A stretch of DNA of 53,829 bases, from assembly GCA_963575745.1 (NCBI GenBank), contig CAUYUJ010016489.1:221556-275384 (forward strand). Direction: 5' to 3'. Below the pieces are notes generated by a model. It was not told the origin of the DNA, did no database searches, and was given only the letters and a program-made list of their open reading frames with translations. Shown here one piece after another: positions 19,561 through 30,529 of the stretch. The DNA is from Prorocentrum cordatum. Its lineage: Eukaryota; Sar; Dinophyceae; Prorocentrales; Prorocentraceae. The stretch's first letter is position 1. Each line of letters begins with the position of its first letter. The position numbers were made by a program, and so were the translations under genes.

Positions 19561-20264
19561 GGCCCCCCTGCGCCGCCTAGGCCGCAGCTACATTTTCATC
19601 ATTTTCGTGAGGAAGCCTCAGGTAATTCGATGTGATCAAGATCCGGTTGTTTTGTTCCCCCCCGCTTTCCCTTGCAAAAAACACTATAAAATGACATTTC
19701 TTGTTCTAATATAATCAAATTTCAAGAATCCCTTGCAAAAAATAAGGTAAAGTGGACATTCGCGCGCGCAAGACGAAATCCTTCCAAAAGCTTAGTGTTC
19801 GGAGCGATTTTAACATAAAAACATCAAAAAACCAATGGTTTTTCAACAAAAAAATGTCAAAATCTCATCCCGCGCGCTCTTGCGGATTCGTAGGAAACCC
19901 AACACTTTTTAAACATTTCTGTCAAACGGGCTTTTGCGAGCAACTTTTTCGAACTTCTGCGACAACGGTTGCGCACCTGCCAGGGCCATCATCCCTGTCA
20001 AATAATACCATGCGGGACACATTCGTTTTTTCTTCGCGCGCGCACGCCGTCGTCGTCGGCCGCGGGGCCCTGAATAGTAGCCACGGTCGTCCGCATGCCA
20101 CGAAGTGAAGTGTCCGAACGTCATAGGGCGGGAAGCTGGGTGTGGGTGGTGGCGAAGAGTCGTGTGGATATTTGGTAGAGCTTGCACTGCCCCCCCACAA
20201 AGTGGGGGTATTGGCTGGCGTCGCATGAAAACCCTGGCACTGGTGAGAACACTGAGCGTTCGGG
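19561..20264. other. Unassigned, partly A/T-rich
   Basis: Positions 19680-19870 are A/T-rich with AAAAAAC-type runs. A plus frame of 118 codons (19752-20108) has no domain. No RNA gene recognised. Confidence 0.3.
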
Positions 20265-20271
20265 TAAAGTG

Positions 20272-20302
<31 letters not shown>

Positions 20303-20315
20303 CTTGTGGCCGTCG

Positions 20316-20347
<32 letters not shown>

Positions 20348-20351
20348 TCAT

Positions 20352-20384
<33 letters not shown>

Positions 20385-20400
20385 GGTCGGTCCCTTGTCC
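20265..20400 (+). repeat. (GTT)n and (GTC)n microsatellites
   Basis: GTTGTTGTT at 20274-20304, then CGCCGTCGTC to about 20395. Confidence 0.8.
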
Positions 20401-20484
20401 GCCCCTGTTGGGGTCGGGTTGACGCCGGTCACCGCTGCCGCTGGCCAGGCCGACGGTCCGCGGCCGCCCCGCCGCTTGCCGGGG

Positions 20485-20740
20485 CCCGGCCTACAGGAAA
20501 GGAAGATATACCCCCAAACAGGGGTAGGATCGAACACGAAGAGGGCGGGTATCGAGGGTTTGGGAAATGCACGTTGAATGCCACTCGAACAGATAAGAGC
20601 GAACAGTCTTGAAATGATTGTTGTTGTTGATGCTGCTGTTAGTGTTGTTGTTATTTTTGTTGATGGTGTTGTTGCTGTTGTTGTTGGTGGTATTTCTGTC
20701 GTTGCTGTTGACGTGGTGTTTGTTCTGGTCGTCGACGTCG
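20485..20740 (+). repeat. Block T, copy 2, plus GTT array
   Basis: It aligns with 19205-19335. The GTT array covers about 20612-20735. Confidence 0.6.
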
Positions 20741-20823
20741 TCTTCCCGTCCGTAACCCACCCATACTGCTTTGATACAAATTCTGTTCCTGCGGGCGGGC
20801 TCGTCGGGTAATGCCTAAAACAA

Positions 20824-21012
20824 GTGAGACGTAGGACTCGGGTTAGGGGGACTCGGGTTGGCCCGACGGGGCCATCATGAAAATGACGCGACCCAGCCTG
20901 AAATCTGACGCGGGCTCCCGCTGCAGACATCCCACAAACCCTGGACCGTCAAAATTCAACACGTTCTCGTCAGAAAGCGAAGGCGAACCCGAGTTCCGGC
21001 GTACTCGAGTCT
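20824..21012. mobile_element. MITE-like family J, copy 2
   Basis: It shares CCCGCTGCAGACATCCCACA, GGACTCGGGTT and GCGAACCCGAGT with 13591-13785. The outer inverted ends are partly eroded. Family E starts immediately after it. Confidence 0.65.
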
Positions 21013-21225
21013 TCAGAGGCTTCCTAGATGGGGTCCGAGTGGATGAGGTCGAAGGATCGCGCCGCATCGCCACTGCGTCGCCGATGCATCGGCGACGTCA
21101 GCGATGCACTGGCGACGTGGGCGTGGAGAGAATCGACCTCCGCATCGAGCCGCTTCGCCGATGCATCGGCGATGCGGCGCGATCTTCAGGCCCATCTACT
21201 CGGAGCACATTTGCGAGGCCTGGGC
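21011..21225. mobile_element. MITE-like family E, copy 2
   Basis: Left arm GGATCGCGCCGCATCGCC and right arm GGCGATGCGGCGCGATC are inverted around GATGCATCGGCGA units. Confidence 0.65.
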
Positions 21226-21385
21226 ATTCGGACCCGACTGGACTCCATCAAACGCTTCGTTTGCTTGAGCAGTTCAAACCACGGGGGCCCAGGCCCCAGC
21301 AAACGGTGGACCTGCTGCCACAAGCGTGCCACTTCGTCTGCAGAGGCCAGGGCAGAGACTGCGGCAAGCCTCGGAGGTGGCCAGC

Positions 21386-21652
21386 GGGTCTGGGCTCCGA
21401 GAGAATCGGCGAAGACGGAAAGGATAAGGGCAACTCTGCTCAAAATCCGTCCCCGGACCCCTCCCCGGGTCTTTCCGGTGCAGGATCTCATTGTTATCGG
21501 TCCCGGGGCCCGGAAACGGCCCCTGCAGAGCGGAAGAAGCGAAAGACAGTGCGGAGCCCATGCCCTTCGAACCTCGCCCCCCCCCCCCCCCCTTCCTGCT
21601 CGCCGGAGGCAGTGCTGGGCCACACGAGACCCCCAGCCGGCTCCATCTCCCG
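21386..21652 (+). repeat. Dispersed repeat family H, copy 2
   Basis: It aligns with 2195-2466 (AATCGGCGAAG, GACCCCTCCC, CGGAAACGGCCCC, TCCTGCTCGCCGGAGGCA, CAGTGCTGGGCCA). Confidence 0.6.
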
Positions 21653-22170
21653 AGAGGTAGATGAAAGGTAACTAAGCATATACACTGACTCTGGCAAGAC
21701 TCATCCGGAGCCCAGGATCGGTTCATACGCCTTCGGCCCCGGAGGTATGTGCACCGATCCAGTGCCCAAGATGGGCCAAGCCAGGATCGGTGTGTGTGTG
21801 TTGTGTTGCACCGTTGGGGGGCCTCGCCTGTCCCATCGCGCCAGCCATCCGTGCCGCACGCGAACCCATGTCGGAGGACCAACAAAAACGCACAGCCAGC
21901 CGCAGGACAGGAGCGGCTCCCCGGAGATGCAGTGCAACGCATGTGCGCAGTGGCCCCTCGCACGCAGAGGGCGGCGCAGGGTGGGCCTGCCACCCGCGGC
22001 CGCAGCCGCACGGGCACGCCCGCGCCGCGCATCGACCCCCCCCCGCCCGCCCGCACGCCGCGCGCGCAGGCAGGCGCGTCCAGGCGCGCGGGCGCGGGCG
22101 CCCGCGCGGCGGGGGCTCTCGGACTCTCGAGACCAGGCGGGCTCCTCCCTCGCCTCCGCAGGTCGGGCCG
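21653..22170. other. Unassigned GC-rich stretch
   Basis: Long open frames cross this stretch only because the CTC tract downstream lacks stops. No conserved domain was recognised in any frame. Confidence 0.3.
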
Positions 22171-22420
22171 TCCTCCTCCCCCGCCCCCTCCTCCTGCTCC
22201 TCCAGCTCCAGCTTCAGCTCCACCTTCAGCTCCTCCTCCTCCTCCTCCTCCTCCTCCTCCTCCTCCTCCTCCTCCTCCTCCTCCTTCTCCTCCCACTTCT
22301 CCTCCTTCTCCTCCCGATCCCCCTCCTCCTCTCCTCCTCCTCCTCCTCCTCCTCCTCCTCCTCTCCTCGCCTCCGCCGCCTCCTCCTCCTCCCCCTCCTC
22401 CTCCTCCTCCTCCTCCTTCT
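22171..22420. repeat. (CTC)n microsatellite
   Basis: CTCCTCCTC units with short interruptions. Confidence 0.9.
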
Positions 22421-22787
22421 ACAATTACTCCATATGAATACTACTCTCCCTCTTCCCCTGATGACGTCTTTTGCGTATTCGCCCACCCCCCGCGTACTGT
22501 TTTGTACACACACGATTCCCCGGAGTTGGGTTTTCGCCTGCGTTGTTGTTTCAAAATGCTGCTCTCGCTCAGCCGCCGGCCTCATCTCTGCTCCCGAATC
22601 GTTCCGAATCGTGTTCCCGCTGCAGCGTGGGCCTCATTTTCGGATCGGTGTTTTGCCTCCGTCGTTCAGGATGGCGTTCTCGCCCCAACGCGGGCCTCTT
22701 TCTCGCGCGCCCATCCGCCCGCCACCACCGCGCCGCACCACGCCCCGCCCCGCCGCACGCACACCCACCGCCACTTCCACCCACCAA
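22421..22787. other. Unassigned, with 60-75-bp degenerate repeat
   Basis: Units around CGGGCCTCTTTCTCGCGC, GTTCCCGCTGCAGCGTGGGC and GTGTTTTGCCTCCGTCGTTC suggest degenerate tandem copies (about 22550-22720). No gene. Confidence 0.35.
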
Positions 22788-22909
22788 CGCACGCACGCAC
22801 GCACGCGCACCACCACCGCGCACCGCCACCACCACCGCACTACCCCACCCACCACCACCACGCTACACCGCGTCACACCACATCACACGCGCGCACACAC
22901 AGACACACA

Positions 22910-22945
<36 letters not shown>

Positions 22946-23225
22946 CACACACACATACACACACGCACACACACACACACACGCACATACACACACACAC
23001 ACACCACCGCCGCCGCCACCACCACCACCGCCATCACGCACGTACGCACCTGGCCCACCACCAAACCACCAAGACGCCACACCACGTCACACCACAGCAC
23101 ACGCGCACACACGCACACACGCACACACACACACACATAATACCACCACCACAACAACCACAACCACGCACACACGCACGCACGCACGCGCACCACCACC
23201 GACTGCGCACACGCGCGCAGAGCCA
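22788..23225. repeat. (CA)n / (CGCA)n / (CAC)n compound microsatellite
   Basis: ACGCACGCACGC, ACACACACAC and CACCACCACC tracts. The His/Thr-rich and Cys/Val-rich frames are artefacts. Confidence 0.9.
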
Positions 23226-23330
23226 CAGGTCCGCTACGACACGCGTCCGCGGATAGAGAAAATCAGCGCCATGGTAAGGGATGGGAGGGAGGGGTAGGAT
23301 GTCAAATGTTGACACATGCGCACCTAACTT

Positions 23331-23465
23331 GCCCCCTCCCCCTCCCCCTCCCCCTCCCCCTCCTCCTCCCCATGTCCTCCATATGCGCCTCCTTTCCTTC
23401 CTCCTCCTCCTCCTCCTCCAACCTCTTCCTCTTTCTCCTCCTCCTCCTCCTCCACCTCCCCCTTC
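23331..23465. repeat. (CTC)n / (CCCCCT)n microsatellite
   Basis: CCCCCTCCCCCT units, then CTCCTCCTC. Confidence 0.85.
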
Positions 23466-24205
23466 TCGTGTTCTTCTTATTTCTATCACCATAACAATTC
23501 GCATTCTGATTTGCAGCACTCGTAGAAGCGGTCTTATTAAGTGGATTCGGTTGCGTATTGCCATGTTTCGACTTAGTAGTATGTTTCGTACTCTCATTAG
23601 TGTTATCATGTTTCGATTTCTTCTCAATGGCATGATGCTCAGCCGTATCATGATGATTGATATTATCAAGGGTATTATTATCAGTTGTTGTATCATTGTT
23701 TGTAACCACATTCTTCGTATTCGTATGATTGCTGGGCTTACTTGCATCATTCGTCTACTCCGTGTTCTCATCATTCGTGGTATACCTTTTTTAGTAATGA
23801 TTAAACAATTATGGTTATGTGTCTTACTATCACTATTAGTATGTGCCTTCGAAATAATAACGTGTATTCGTGATATTCCTGCTATCTAGAATACCCGGAA
23901 CATTATGCGTATCAGTTTTAGTCGTAGTATTCTTCGTAGTAGTATGCATGTTCGTATTATTCGTAATGGTACGATTGTTCCGTTTCGTCGTATCCTTATC
24001 CTTATTGGTATGAGTATCGAGTTGAGTCTTAATCGTATGATTAGTATTATCATGATTCGTATTCATCTTCCTCACACTACTATTGTTCGAAAAGCCAGTA
24101 CTATTATTATGACTAGTACTCGTGCTATTCCTATCATTATGCTGGTGGTTACAATTATTATTATTCGTCGCATTCTTACGTTTATCAGTCTTAGTATTGT
24201 GCTTC
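23466..24205 (-). repeat. Low-GC island of degenerate short repeats
   Basis: A sharply AT-richer block sits between CTC tracts. It is built of drifting units such as CGTATTCGTA, TATTCGTAATGG and CATTATTAGTATTATCATGA. Long frames stay open on both strands. The minus-strand translation is Asn/Thr/His/Lys-rich with NTNHDNTNHT-like motifs; the plus-strand one is Ile/Arg-rich. I see no domain and read it as an old satellite-like array. Confidence 0.55.
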
Positions 24206-24600
24206 TTACTCCTCTTCCTCCTCCTCCTCCTCCTGCTGCTCCTGCTCCTCCTCCTCCTCCTCCTCCTCCTCCACTTCCTCCTCATCTGCCTCCTTTTCCT
24301 CCTCCTACTCCTCCTCCACCTCACCCTCCTCGCCCTCCCTCCTCCTCTTCTCCTCCTCGTCCTCCTCCTCCTCCTCCTCCTCCTCCTCCTCCTCCTCCTC
24401 CTCCTCCTCCTCCCCCCTCTACTCCCAGCGCGCGGGGCCGGGCGGGCGCCGCCGGAGGCCCCGGGAACGTCTCGAGGGGCCGCTTCACCAGGCTTTGGCA
24501 GCACCCCCCCCCAGACTGGACCTCCTCCTCCTCCTCCTCCTCCTCCTCCTCCTCCTCCTCCTCCTCCTCCCCCTCCTCCCCCTCCTCCCCCCCACATCTC
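24206..24600. repeat. (CTC)n microsatellites with short unique insert
   Basis: CTCCTCCTC at 24209-24416 and 24521-24598. Unique GC-rich sequence lies between them. Confidence 0.85.
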
Positions 24601-24624
24601 GATATGTTCAGTACGGTGGCCCCG

Positions 24625-24792
24625 AAAACCCGATGAGGGGCAGCGACTGGGGGGCACCAGCCCCAACGGAGGAAGGCATCGGCTTGGAATCGGCAGTGCA
24701 TCGCCAATAGATCGGCAGTGGGCCCCGACAGCGAATGCGAACGTTCCTGGGCGGGGTTGCCAGGCCCCCATCGGCGATGATCGAGCGATGAT
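24625..24792 (+). repeat. Dispersed repeat family I, copy 1
   Basis: CATCGGCTTGGAATCGGCAG, TGCATCGCCAATAGATCGG, GTGGGCCCCGACAG and CATCGGCGATGATCG align with 36132-36250. Confidence 0.55.
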
Positions 24793-25229
24793 ATCCCGAA
24801 TAGACCCAGAAGAAGTCTCCAGGGAGCCTTCACAAACTAGAACGACGGAGGAATCAGGAGGCGAACGAAGCGGAAGACATGGAAGGGAAACGTTATACCT
24901 TCGCCAAGAGTTACCCTCGCCAAACTGAAAAAAAACGGAACTGGACTGGAGCGGGTCTTAAACTCTCCCTCGTCATCCGTGCTGCGCTTCTGCGCTGGCA
25001 CGGTGGCGGAGTTGGCCGAAGGCAGCTGGATGAGTACGGGGTTTAGCGAGAGAGAGGAGAAGAAGCGCAGCAAAAACAAGAGGAGGATATGAGACAGGAG
25101 GAGGAAAAGGAGGATGAGGAGGTCGCCAAGGACCAGTGCAAACCCAAGATTCACCAACGGTGTTGCAATAAACCCACCCTCAAACTTCCCTCTTCACAAG
25201 TCTCTGCAAGGATTCATTTTTTCACAGAG
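24793..25229. other. Unassigned
   Basis: No gene recognised. A minus frame of 106 codons (24837-25157) is Leu-rich and crosses a small CTC-type patch. Confidence 0.3.
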
Positions 25230-25730
25230 GGGAGTGCCCCGTTGGACGACAGCCGTATGCAAATCCTGAACCTTGCCAGAACACCACTCTTGGGAATTCA
25301 ACGCCGCGAATCAACTGTACTGTTGTGTCCTGCCGACTCTGAGTCTTGCCGGAACACAACTCCTTGGACGGCAGCACCGCAAGTTGACGTAAGCTGTTGC
25401 GCCCTGACAGTCCTACATCGCGCCAGGACGCCAATGCTGGAACTCCAGCCATAGTAATCAATGAAACTCTTGCGAACTTTCAAGTCGAATGCGCGCGGCT
25501 CTGAGGCGAGAACCACATTGTGAAGCAGTATGACCTTCCATCCGCCGAACTCTCGCAACTGTTGAAACGCATATGCGCGGTGCTAGAGCGAGAACCACAT
25601 TTTGAAAACGGCCCGAACCGTGAAACGGTTGCAGAGAACAAGCTAAAGGGTAATAGATGGTGAGGAAGTCTCAGGCGAAATGCCCGGCCCGCCCTACCGA
25701 CACGTCTCGGGGTGCGCCGGGAGGAGCTAT
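25230..25730 (-). repeat. Composite dispersed repeat K, copy 1
   Basis: Read on the minus strand it has three parts. A unique leader (GTCGGTAGGGCGGGCCGGGC, then GAGACTTCCTCACC) is followed by 75-85-bp units of type 1 (GTTTTCAAAATGTGGTTCTC) and then units of type 2 (GGCGTTGAATTCCCAAGAG...TTCTGGCAAGG). The same order occurs on the plus strand at 40490-41110. A GGA/CTC microsatellite abuts the leader. Confidence 0.65.
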
Positions 25731-25790
25731 TAGGAGAAGGGATGGAGGAGAGGAGGAAGGACGAGCAAACGAACCCTCGTTCGCCAGGAA

Positions 25791-25872
25791 GAGAGGAGGA
25801 GGAGGAGGAGGAGGAGGAGGAGGAGGAGGAGGAGGAGGAGGAAGCAGAGGAGGAGGAGGAAGAGGAGGGACG
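25791..25872 (+). repeat. (GGA)n microsatellite
   Basis: GGAGGAGGA units directly beyond the leader of repeat K copy 1. Confidence 0.85.
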
Positions 25873-26829
25873 AGAAGACGCTGCGTAGCGAGAAACGGCA
25901 GAAACGGCAGGAGGGACGAGAAGGGGGGGGGATGGAGGAGGAGTCTGAGGGAAAGGATGAGAGGGGAGGCTGACAGAGCAGGTTGCGGAGACTGCGGAGG
26001 GAACATCTGTGGGAGAGCGAGGCTGGCACGGAGCACGGAGGAGGGCGGGGGGGACGACGGATGTGGGAGGACGTGGGCGACAGGGAAAAACGGGGCGGGG
26101 CAGGCGGCGCAGTGGCCGCAGAGGAACCGGAGAGGAGGGAGGGGGGAGGCCGCGAGGGGGGGGGGGGGCGCGGGCGGCGACGGCGACAGCGGGAAAACGC
26201 AGGCCCCGGCGCCTGCCCCGGCGTGAGCTCGCCCCTCCGCGGCCCCGGGGGGCCCGACCACTTCCCTGTGGGGGGCAGGCTCTCGCCCCCGGGGCCGACT
26301 CTGATCGCCCCGGGGCCCAAAGAACGGCCCCAGAGGCCGAAGTCGGGTCACACGCCAGGCTTGCATCTACAAGCATGTCGTCGGATGTTCTGCGCACGAG
26401 GACGACGACGAGGACGACGAGGACGACGCCGAGGACAACGAGGACGACGGCGAGGGCCACGGCGCGCGGAAGCAGACGCTGAGGGCGAGCGCGTGCGCGC
26501 GGAGGCGGCGAAGCTGCTGCCGAGGCCCACCTTGCCGCGGCATGGTGTCGTCACCGCCGGCGCCGTCATGCGTCGTCGTACCCTCCCACGCGCGCGGGGG
26601 GGCCAAACATGGAGGAGGAAGATGAGGAGAAGACGAGAGGAAAGAGGAAGAGACGAGGAGGGTCGCTTGCTGGTTACTCTGCGCATAGCCATGTCGAAGG
26701 GGTCAACAGGGGAGGGCGGACGGAACAGAGGAGGAGGAGGAGGAGGAGGAGGACCAATGTAAACCAAAGGAAAATGAATTTTCCGTGAAAGAGATACCCC
26801 AATGGGAAACGACAGTCTGAAAATCCTGA
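25873..26829. other. G-rich unassigned stretch with (GAC)n
   Basis: Positions 26396-26460 are GACGACGAG repeats and 26725-26755 are GGA. The rest is G-rich and non-repetitive, with long domain-free Arg/Gly frames. No gene called. Confidence 0.35.
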
Positions 26830-27310
26830 ACAGTACCAAGGCAACATTCCTGAGACTTCAGCGCCACCAATCAACTTTACTGTTGTGTCCTAGGAATTCG
26901 GAACCCGAGGCTTCAACACCTCGAACCAACGTAACTGTTGCGCCCTGAGAATCTTACAGCGTGCCAGAACAAATGTCTGAGACGTCAAGCATATTCAGAA
27001 ATGGTTGAAACTGTAAGTAACAATCAGGACGAATGTGCGCCACGCGTTAGCGAGAACAACATTTCGACGACCTATATCCATCCATGGGACTCTTGCAAAC
27101 TTTTGGAAACGGTCGCCCCACATCCGTGTACATCATCCGTTTTTTACACGAATGTGATCGGTGCCAAAGCGAGAGCCACATTGTGAAAGCGGTCCGACCT
27201 CAATCTGTGAAACGGCTGCTGAGTGTAAGCTTTACGATCATAAATGGTGAGGAAGCCTCAAGCGAAACGCTGGGCCCGCCTCTTTCGACCAGCCTTGGGG
27301 TGCGAAGGAG
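26830..27310 (-). repeat. Composite dispersed repeat K, copy 2
   Basis: It parallels 25230-25730: TTCAGCGCCACCAATCAACT and TACTGTTGTGTCCT units, then GCGAGAACAACATTT-type units, then GATCATAAATGGTGAGGAAG and GCGAAACGCTGGGCCCGCC. It runs into GGA repeats, as copy 1 does. The two copies are about 1.6 kb apart. Confidence 0.6.
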
Positions 27311-27490
27311 GAAAGAGGAAGAGAGGGGGGAGGAGGAGGAGGAGGAGGAGGAGAAGGAGAGGGAGAAGGAGGAGGAGAAGGAGGAGGAGGAGGAGGAGGA
27401 GGAGGAGGAGGAGGAGGGATGAGGGATGAGGGAGGAGGAGGAGGAGGAGGAGGAGGAGGAGGAGGAGGAGGAGGAGGAGGAGGAGGGAAT
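27311..27490 (+). repeat. (GGA)n microsatellite
   Basis: GGAGGAGGA with GAAGGAGAGGG interruptions. Confidence 0.9.
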
Positions 27491-27504
27491 AGCAAACGAA
27501 CCCT

Positions 27505-27985
27505 TCAGACGTGGCAGGGGTGTGCCGACGTGGGGCGGGGCCGCAGTGCGCCCGCTCCCACTGGAGCCTCCGGTGGAGCTCCCCACGGGGCCATGCAGCG
27601 TGCGAGGGGCGCTCCGAAGACTAGCGGTGCCGCCGTACTCGCGCGCCCACTGGAGCCTCCGGTGCAACTCCCGACGGGGCCCACGAGGCGTGCGAGTGGT
27701 GTGGCGACAGAAGCAGGGCGGAACGCGACCGCCGCCACGAAGGACCCCCCTTCGGCGCACCCTCTCGCGGGGCCACGAAGCCCGTGACGTGACTGGGTGT
27801 GCAGAAACGGGGCGGTGCCAGCAGGCGGCCACCGCCACTGGGGCATTCGGTGGTGCTCCCTAGGTGGGGCCAGGAATCGCGCGATGGGTGCGCCGAAGTG
27901 GGCTGGGAGCACGCTAGCACCAGCACTGGGAAATCAGGCGGAGCTCCCCAGATGATCCTGAGAGGAGGGTGGCGATCAGCGAACA
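27505..27985. repeat. ~90-bp minisatellite
   Basis: About five diverged units start near CCACTGGAGCCTCCGGTGGA (27556), CCACTGGAGCCTCCGGTGCA (27645), about 27735, CCACTGGGGCATTCGGTGGT (27834) and GCACTGGGAAATCAGGCGGA (27920). Spacing is near 86-95 bp. The minus strand reads as roughly 30-residue Ala/Pro/Gly-rich repeats, without a recognisable domain. Confidence 0.6.
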
Positions 27986-28261
27986 CCAGCACTCGACGAC
28001 GACGGCGACCGCCGCGAGGGTGCCGACAAGGAAGACGGCGACCTCGACGACGACGGCGACACCGACCAAAGCGACTACGACAACAGCGAGGTGACTCCGA
28101 CAGCGACGACGATGGCGGCGAGCCCGACAGCGAACGACGGCGGCGACGCTGATGGCGACGACCGAACCCCCGAAATCGCCCGCCTTCGTGGTCGCCGGCC
28201 ACAGGTAGCGCGGGCCCAGGCGCGCCACCGCTGGTGTGCGGGCGCCTGGCGCGGGGCTCCT
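27986..28261. repeat. (GAC)n-rich stretch
   Basis: GACGACGGCGACC-type units with interruptions up to about 28160, then unique sequence. No gene. Confidence 0.5.
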
Positions 28262-28440
28262 CTTGTCTGGACGCCCGAACCGGGCATGGGAAAAAACCGC
28301 CACGATGCCCAACCACAGACGCTGTCCAACACCGACTGCGGCCGCTGCTGGGCAGGCGGCCTCCTGCCTCAAACGGACAACGTCCGCGGCAGCACCGACA
28401 GCGAGCCCCGTTCAATTTGGACAAGAACTGCTGTCGGTCA
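28262..28440 (+). mobile_element. MITE-like family B, copy 4
   Basis: GCTGCTGGGCAGGCGGCCTC, CACCGACAGCGAGCCC and AAGAACTGCTGTCGGTC match 9274-9462. The left end GGGCATGGGAAAAAACCGCC is diverged, and the right inverted end is replaced by a GTC microsatellite. Confidence 0.6.
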
Positions 28441-28963
28441 CGTCGTCGTCGTCGTCGCTGCCGCCGCCGCCGTTGCCGCCGTCGCCCCCCCATCAGGGTC
28501 GGTGGCACGGGCCGCAGGGCCGTCAAAATTACCGTCGGTCGTCCTGCCCAGTCTTGCCGTTCGTGCCGATCCTCTGGCCGCAGCCACGCACACCAAGGGC
28601 TCCCAACTTCGCGCCTCGCGCTGCGCGCTGCGCGAAGCGCGAAGTGCGAAGAACTTCGCGCTCTCACGCGGACCCCCCAAAGGGAGAAAAGGAGGACGAG
28701 GAGGAGGAGGGGGAGAAGGAACGAGGACCGCGAAGCGCGAAGCGCCAATGACTGCGCGCCCTCGTGGGAGCCCTTGGCATACCCAGGCGCGCGGACAGGA
28801 CACGGCCACGCTCGGGTGCCGCGGCAGCCCGCAGCCTGGCACGCCCCCTGGAGCTCCGCGCGCGCAGCGTGCGAGAGGGGACGTTTTTTCCGCGGCGAGC
28901 CGGCGGGCGAGAGTGGCGAGCCCGGCCGCACTGGTCTTCCCGCTGCTCCCTCCTGCCGCTCCT
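28441..28963. other. (GTC)n then palindrome-rich unassigned stretch
   Basis: Positions 28441-28490 are GTCGTCGTC. Around 28600-28665 several overlapping palindromes of the type CTTCGCG/CGCGAAG occur (GCGCGAAGCGCGAAG). No gene. Confidence 0.45.
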
Positions 28964-29232
28964 CCTCCCTCCTCCTCCTCCCTCCTCCTCCGTCCTCCTC
29001 CGTCCTCCGTCCTCCAACTCCTCTTCCTCCTCCTCTTCCTCCTCCTCCTCCTCCTCCTCATCCTCCTCCTCATCCTCTCCGCTTTGTCTTGGCGCTCCTT
29101 CCCCTCTTACTCTAGGCGTGGTTGCCTTAGTTCTCCGTCCTCCTCCAGCTCGTCCTCGTGCACGATCTTGACTTCAGCGTCATCCTCCTCCTCCTCCTCC
29201 TCCTCCTCCTCCTCCTTGTCCTCCTCCTCCTT
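28964..29232. repeat. (CTC)n microsatellites
   Basis: CTCCTCCTC at 28964-29072 and 29175-29230, with unique sequence between them. Confidence 0.85.
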
Positions 29233-29564
29233 CTCGTCCCCCATCTTCCCACTCGCATCGAGCGGCGAACGGTCAGGGTGAGGGGGCCGAGCAGTATTGC
29301 GAGGCGTGAATCAATGGTATCTTTTTACACCGCCTGGAGAACCGACGACTTGGGAACACGGCGCGCGGTGGATATGGACATCTTCGAGCCACAGGTGCCC
29401 GAGTTACACACCGTAGCCCCCGGCACGTTGAGGCGTGGACGAATGCCAATGTCTGTCTGAGCTGGCTCTTTGAATTCCAATCAGATCCAGGACCGCCCCT
29501 CCCTCGACTAGCACACTAGCAGACTGCTGCGTGCATCGCCCCTCCTTTCCCGAGGCCACTCCCC
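29233..29564. other. Unassigned
   Basis: Unique sequence. No gene, RNA or repeat recognised. Confidence 0.3.
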
Positions 29565-29862
29565 TAGTGCCCGCTCGAGGCTGGTGCACTTTCAGCATGG
29601 CAGCTAATGCCAAAACCCCCATTCCACGCGTGCCGCTCGAAGATGATGCACTCCCCGCATGGCAACCAACTAATGCCTGAACCTTGATTCCAAGCGTGCC
29701 CTGCTCAAGGATGGTGCACTGCCCGCATGGCAGCTGACGCCTGGACCCTCATTCCATGCGCGCCCACTCGAGGATTGTGCACTTTCCGCATGGCTGCTAA
29801 CTCCACTCATCCCAGGCGCGCCCGCTCGAGGATTGTGCACTTTCCGCATTCGCAGGCGCTGC
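29565..29862 (+). repeat. ~63-bp minisatellite
   Basis: Four full units (58-66 bp) and a partial fifth, each with a GCTCGAGGATTGTGCACT-like start, a CGCATGGCAGCTAA centre and a CCTCATTCCACGCG end. Non-coding. Confidence 0.75.
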
Positions 29863-29929
29863 TCTCAAGCGTTCCAGGGCATCCCAAGCCACGATCCCTT
29901 GCCAAAAACGATGGATATGCGTCCTAAGC

Positions 29930-30265
29930 TTACAAGACGGCCCGTGCAGGCAACCAGGGATGCCAAAATGGTCCAAGATGCCTCGAAGACGGCCCAAGAT
30001 GGCCCCGAGGCGGCCGAATATTGGTTCAAGACGGCCCTAGATGCCTTCAAGAGGGCCCTGCCACAAGAGGACCTCCAACAAGGTCAGAAGAAACCGAAAT
30101 AGATTCCCATCATTACGCTTTTGACAGATGTTCGCACCCTCGCCTTCTCGGGCTGCCGTCAGCTCAAGACGGCCCAAAAGGACTCCACGATGGCCCAAGA
30201 AGCATCCAAAACGGCCCCATGATGGCCCAGGAGAGCCTCCCGTGGGACCCAACGGCCTCGGGGGC
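29930..30265 (+). repeat. Degenerate GGCCCAAGATG-type array
   Basis: Repeated CCAAGATGGCCC, TCAAGACGGCCC and CCATGATGGCCC motifs echo the array inside element X but in a more decayed state. Confidence 0.5.
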
Positions 30266-30492
30266 GCGCAAGTATGGATTATCGATCCATGGAGTTGGCG
30301 CGCGGTCGCCAAATTCATGGATCGGGGGAGGTGCCCTTCCCAAAAGTGCGGCCGGTGCTGCCTCGCTCGGCGGCGGGAATCCGCGCTTTCCCGTGGGAAC
30401 GGGACCCGTCGCTAGTCCACGCCCCCTTGATCCATGTTTGCGGTCGCCTGAGGAGAGCCCCCGTGGGACCCAACGGCCTGCCCCACCTCGGG
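30229..30492. repeat. Direct repeat pair enclosing a hairpin
   Basis: GAGAGCCTCCCGTGGGACCC (about 30231) recurs as GAGAGCCCCCGTGGGACCC (about 30453), each followed by AACGGCCT. Between them, GATCCATGGAGTTGGCG and CGCCAAATTCATGGATC (30286-30326) form a stem of about 17 bp with two mismatches. Confidence 0.55.
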
Positions 30493-30529
30493 GAGCCTCG
30501 GCCCTCCCCCGAGACTTAAGTTGGGCGAA

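Noticed and set aside
21747-23297. 516-codon plus frame
   Set aside because: It runs through CTC and CA microsatellites; the Leu, Pro, His and Thr runs are artefacts.
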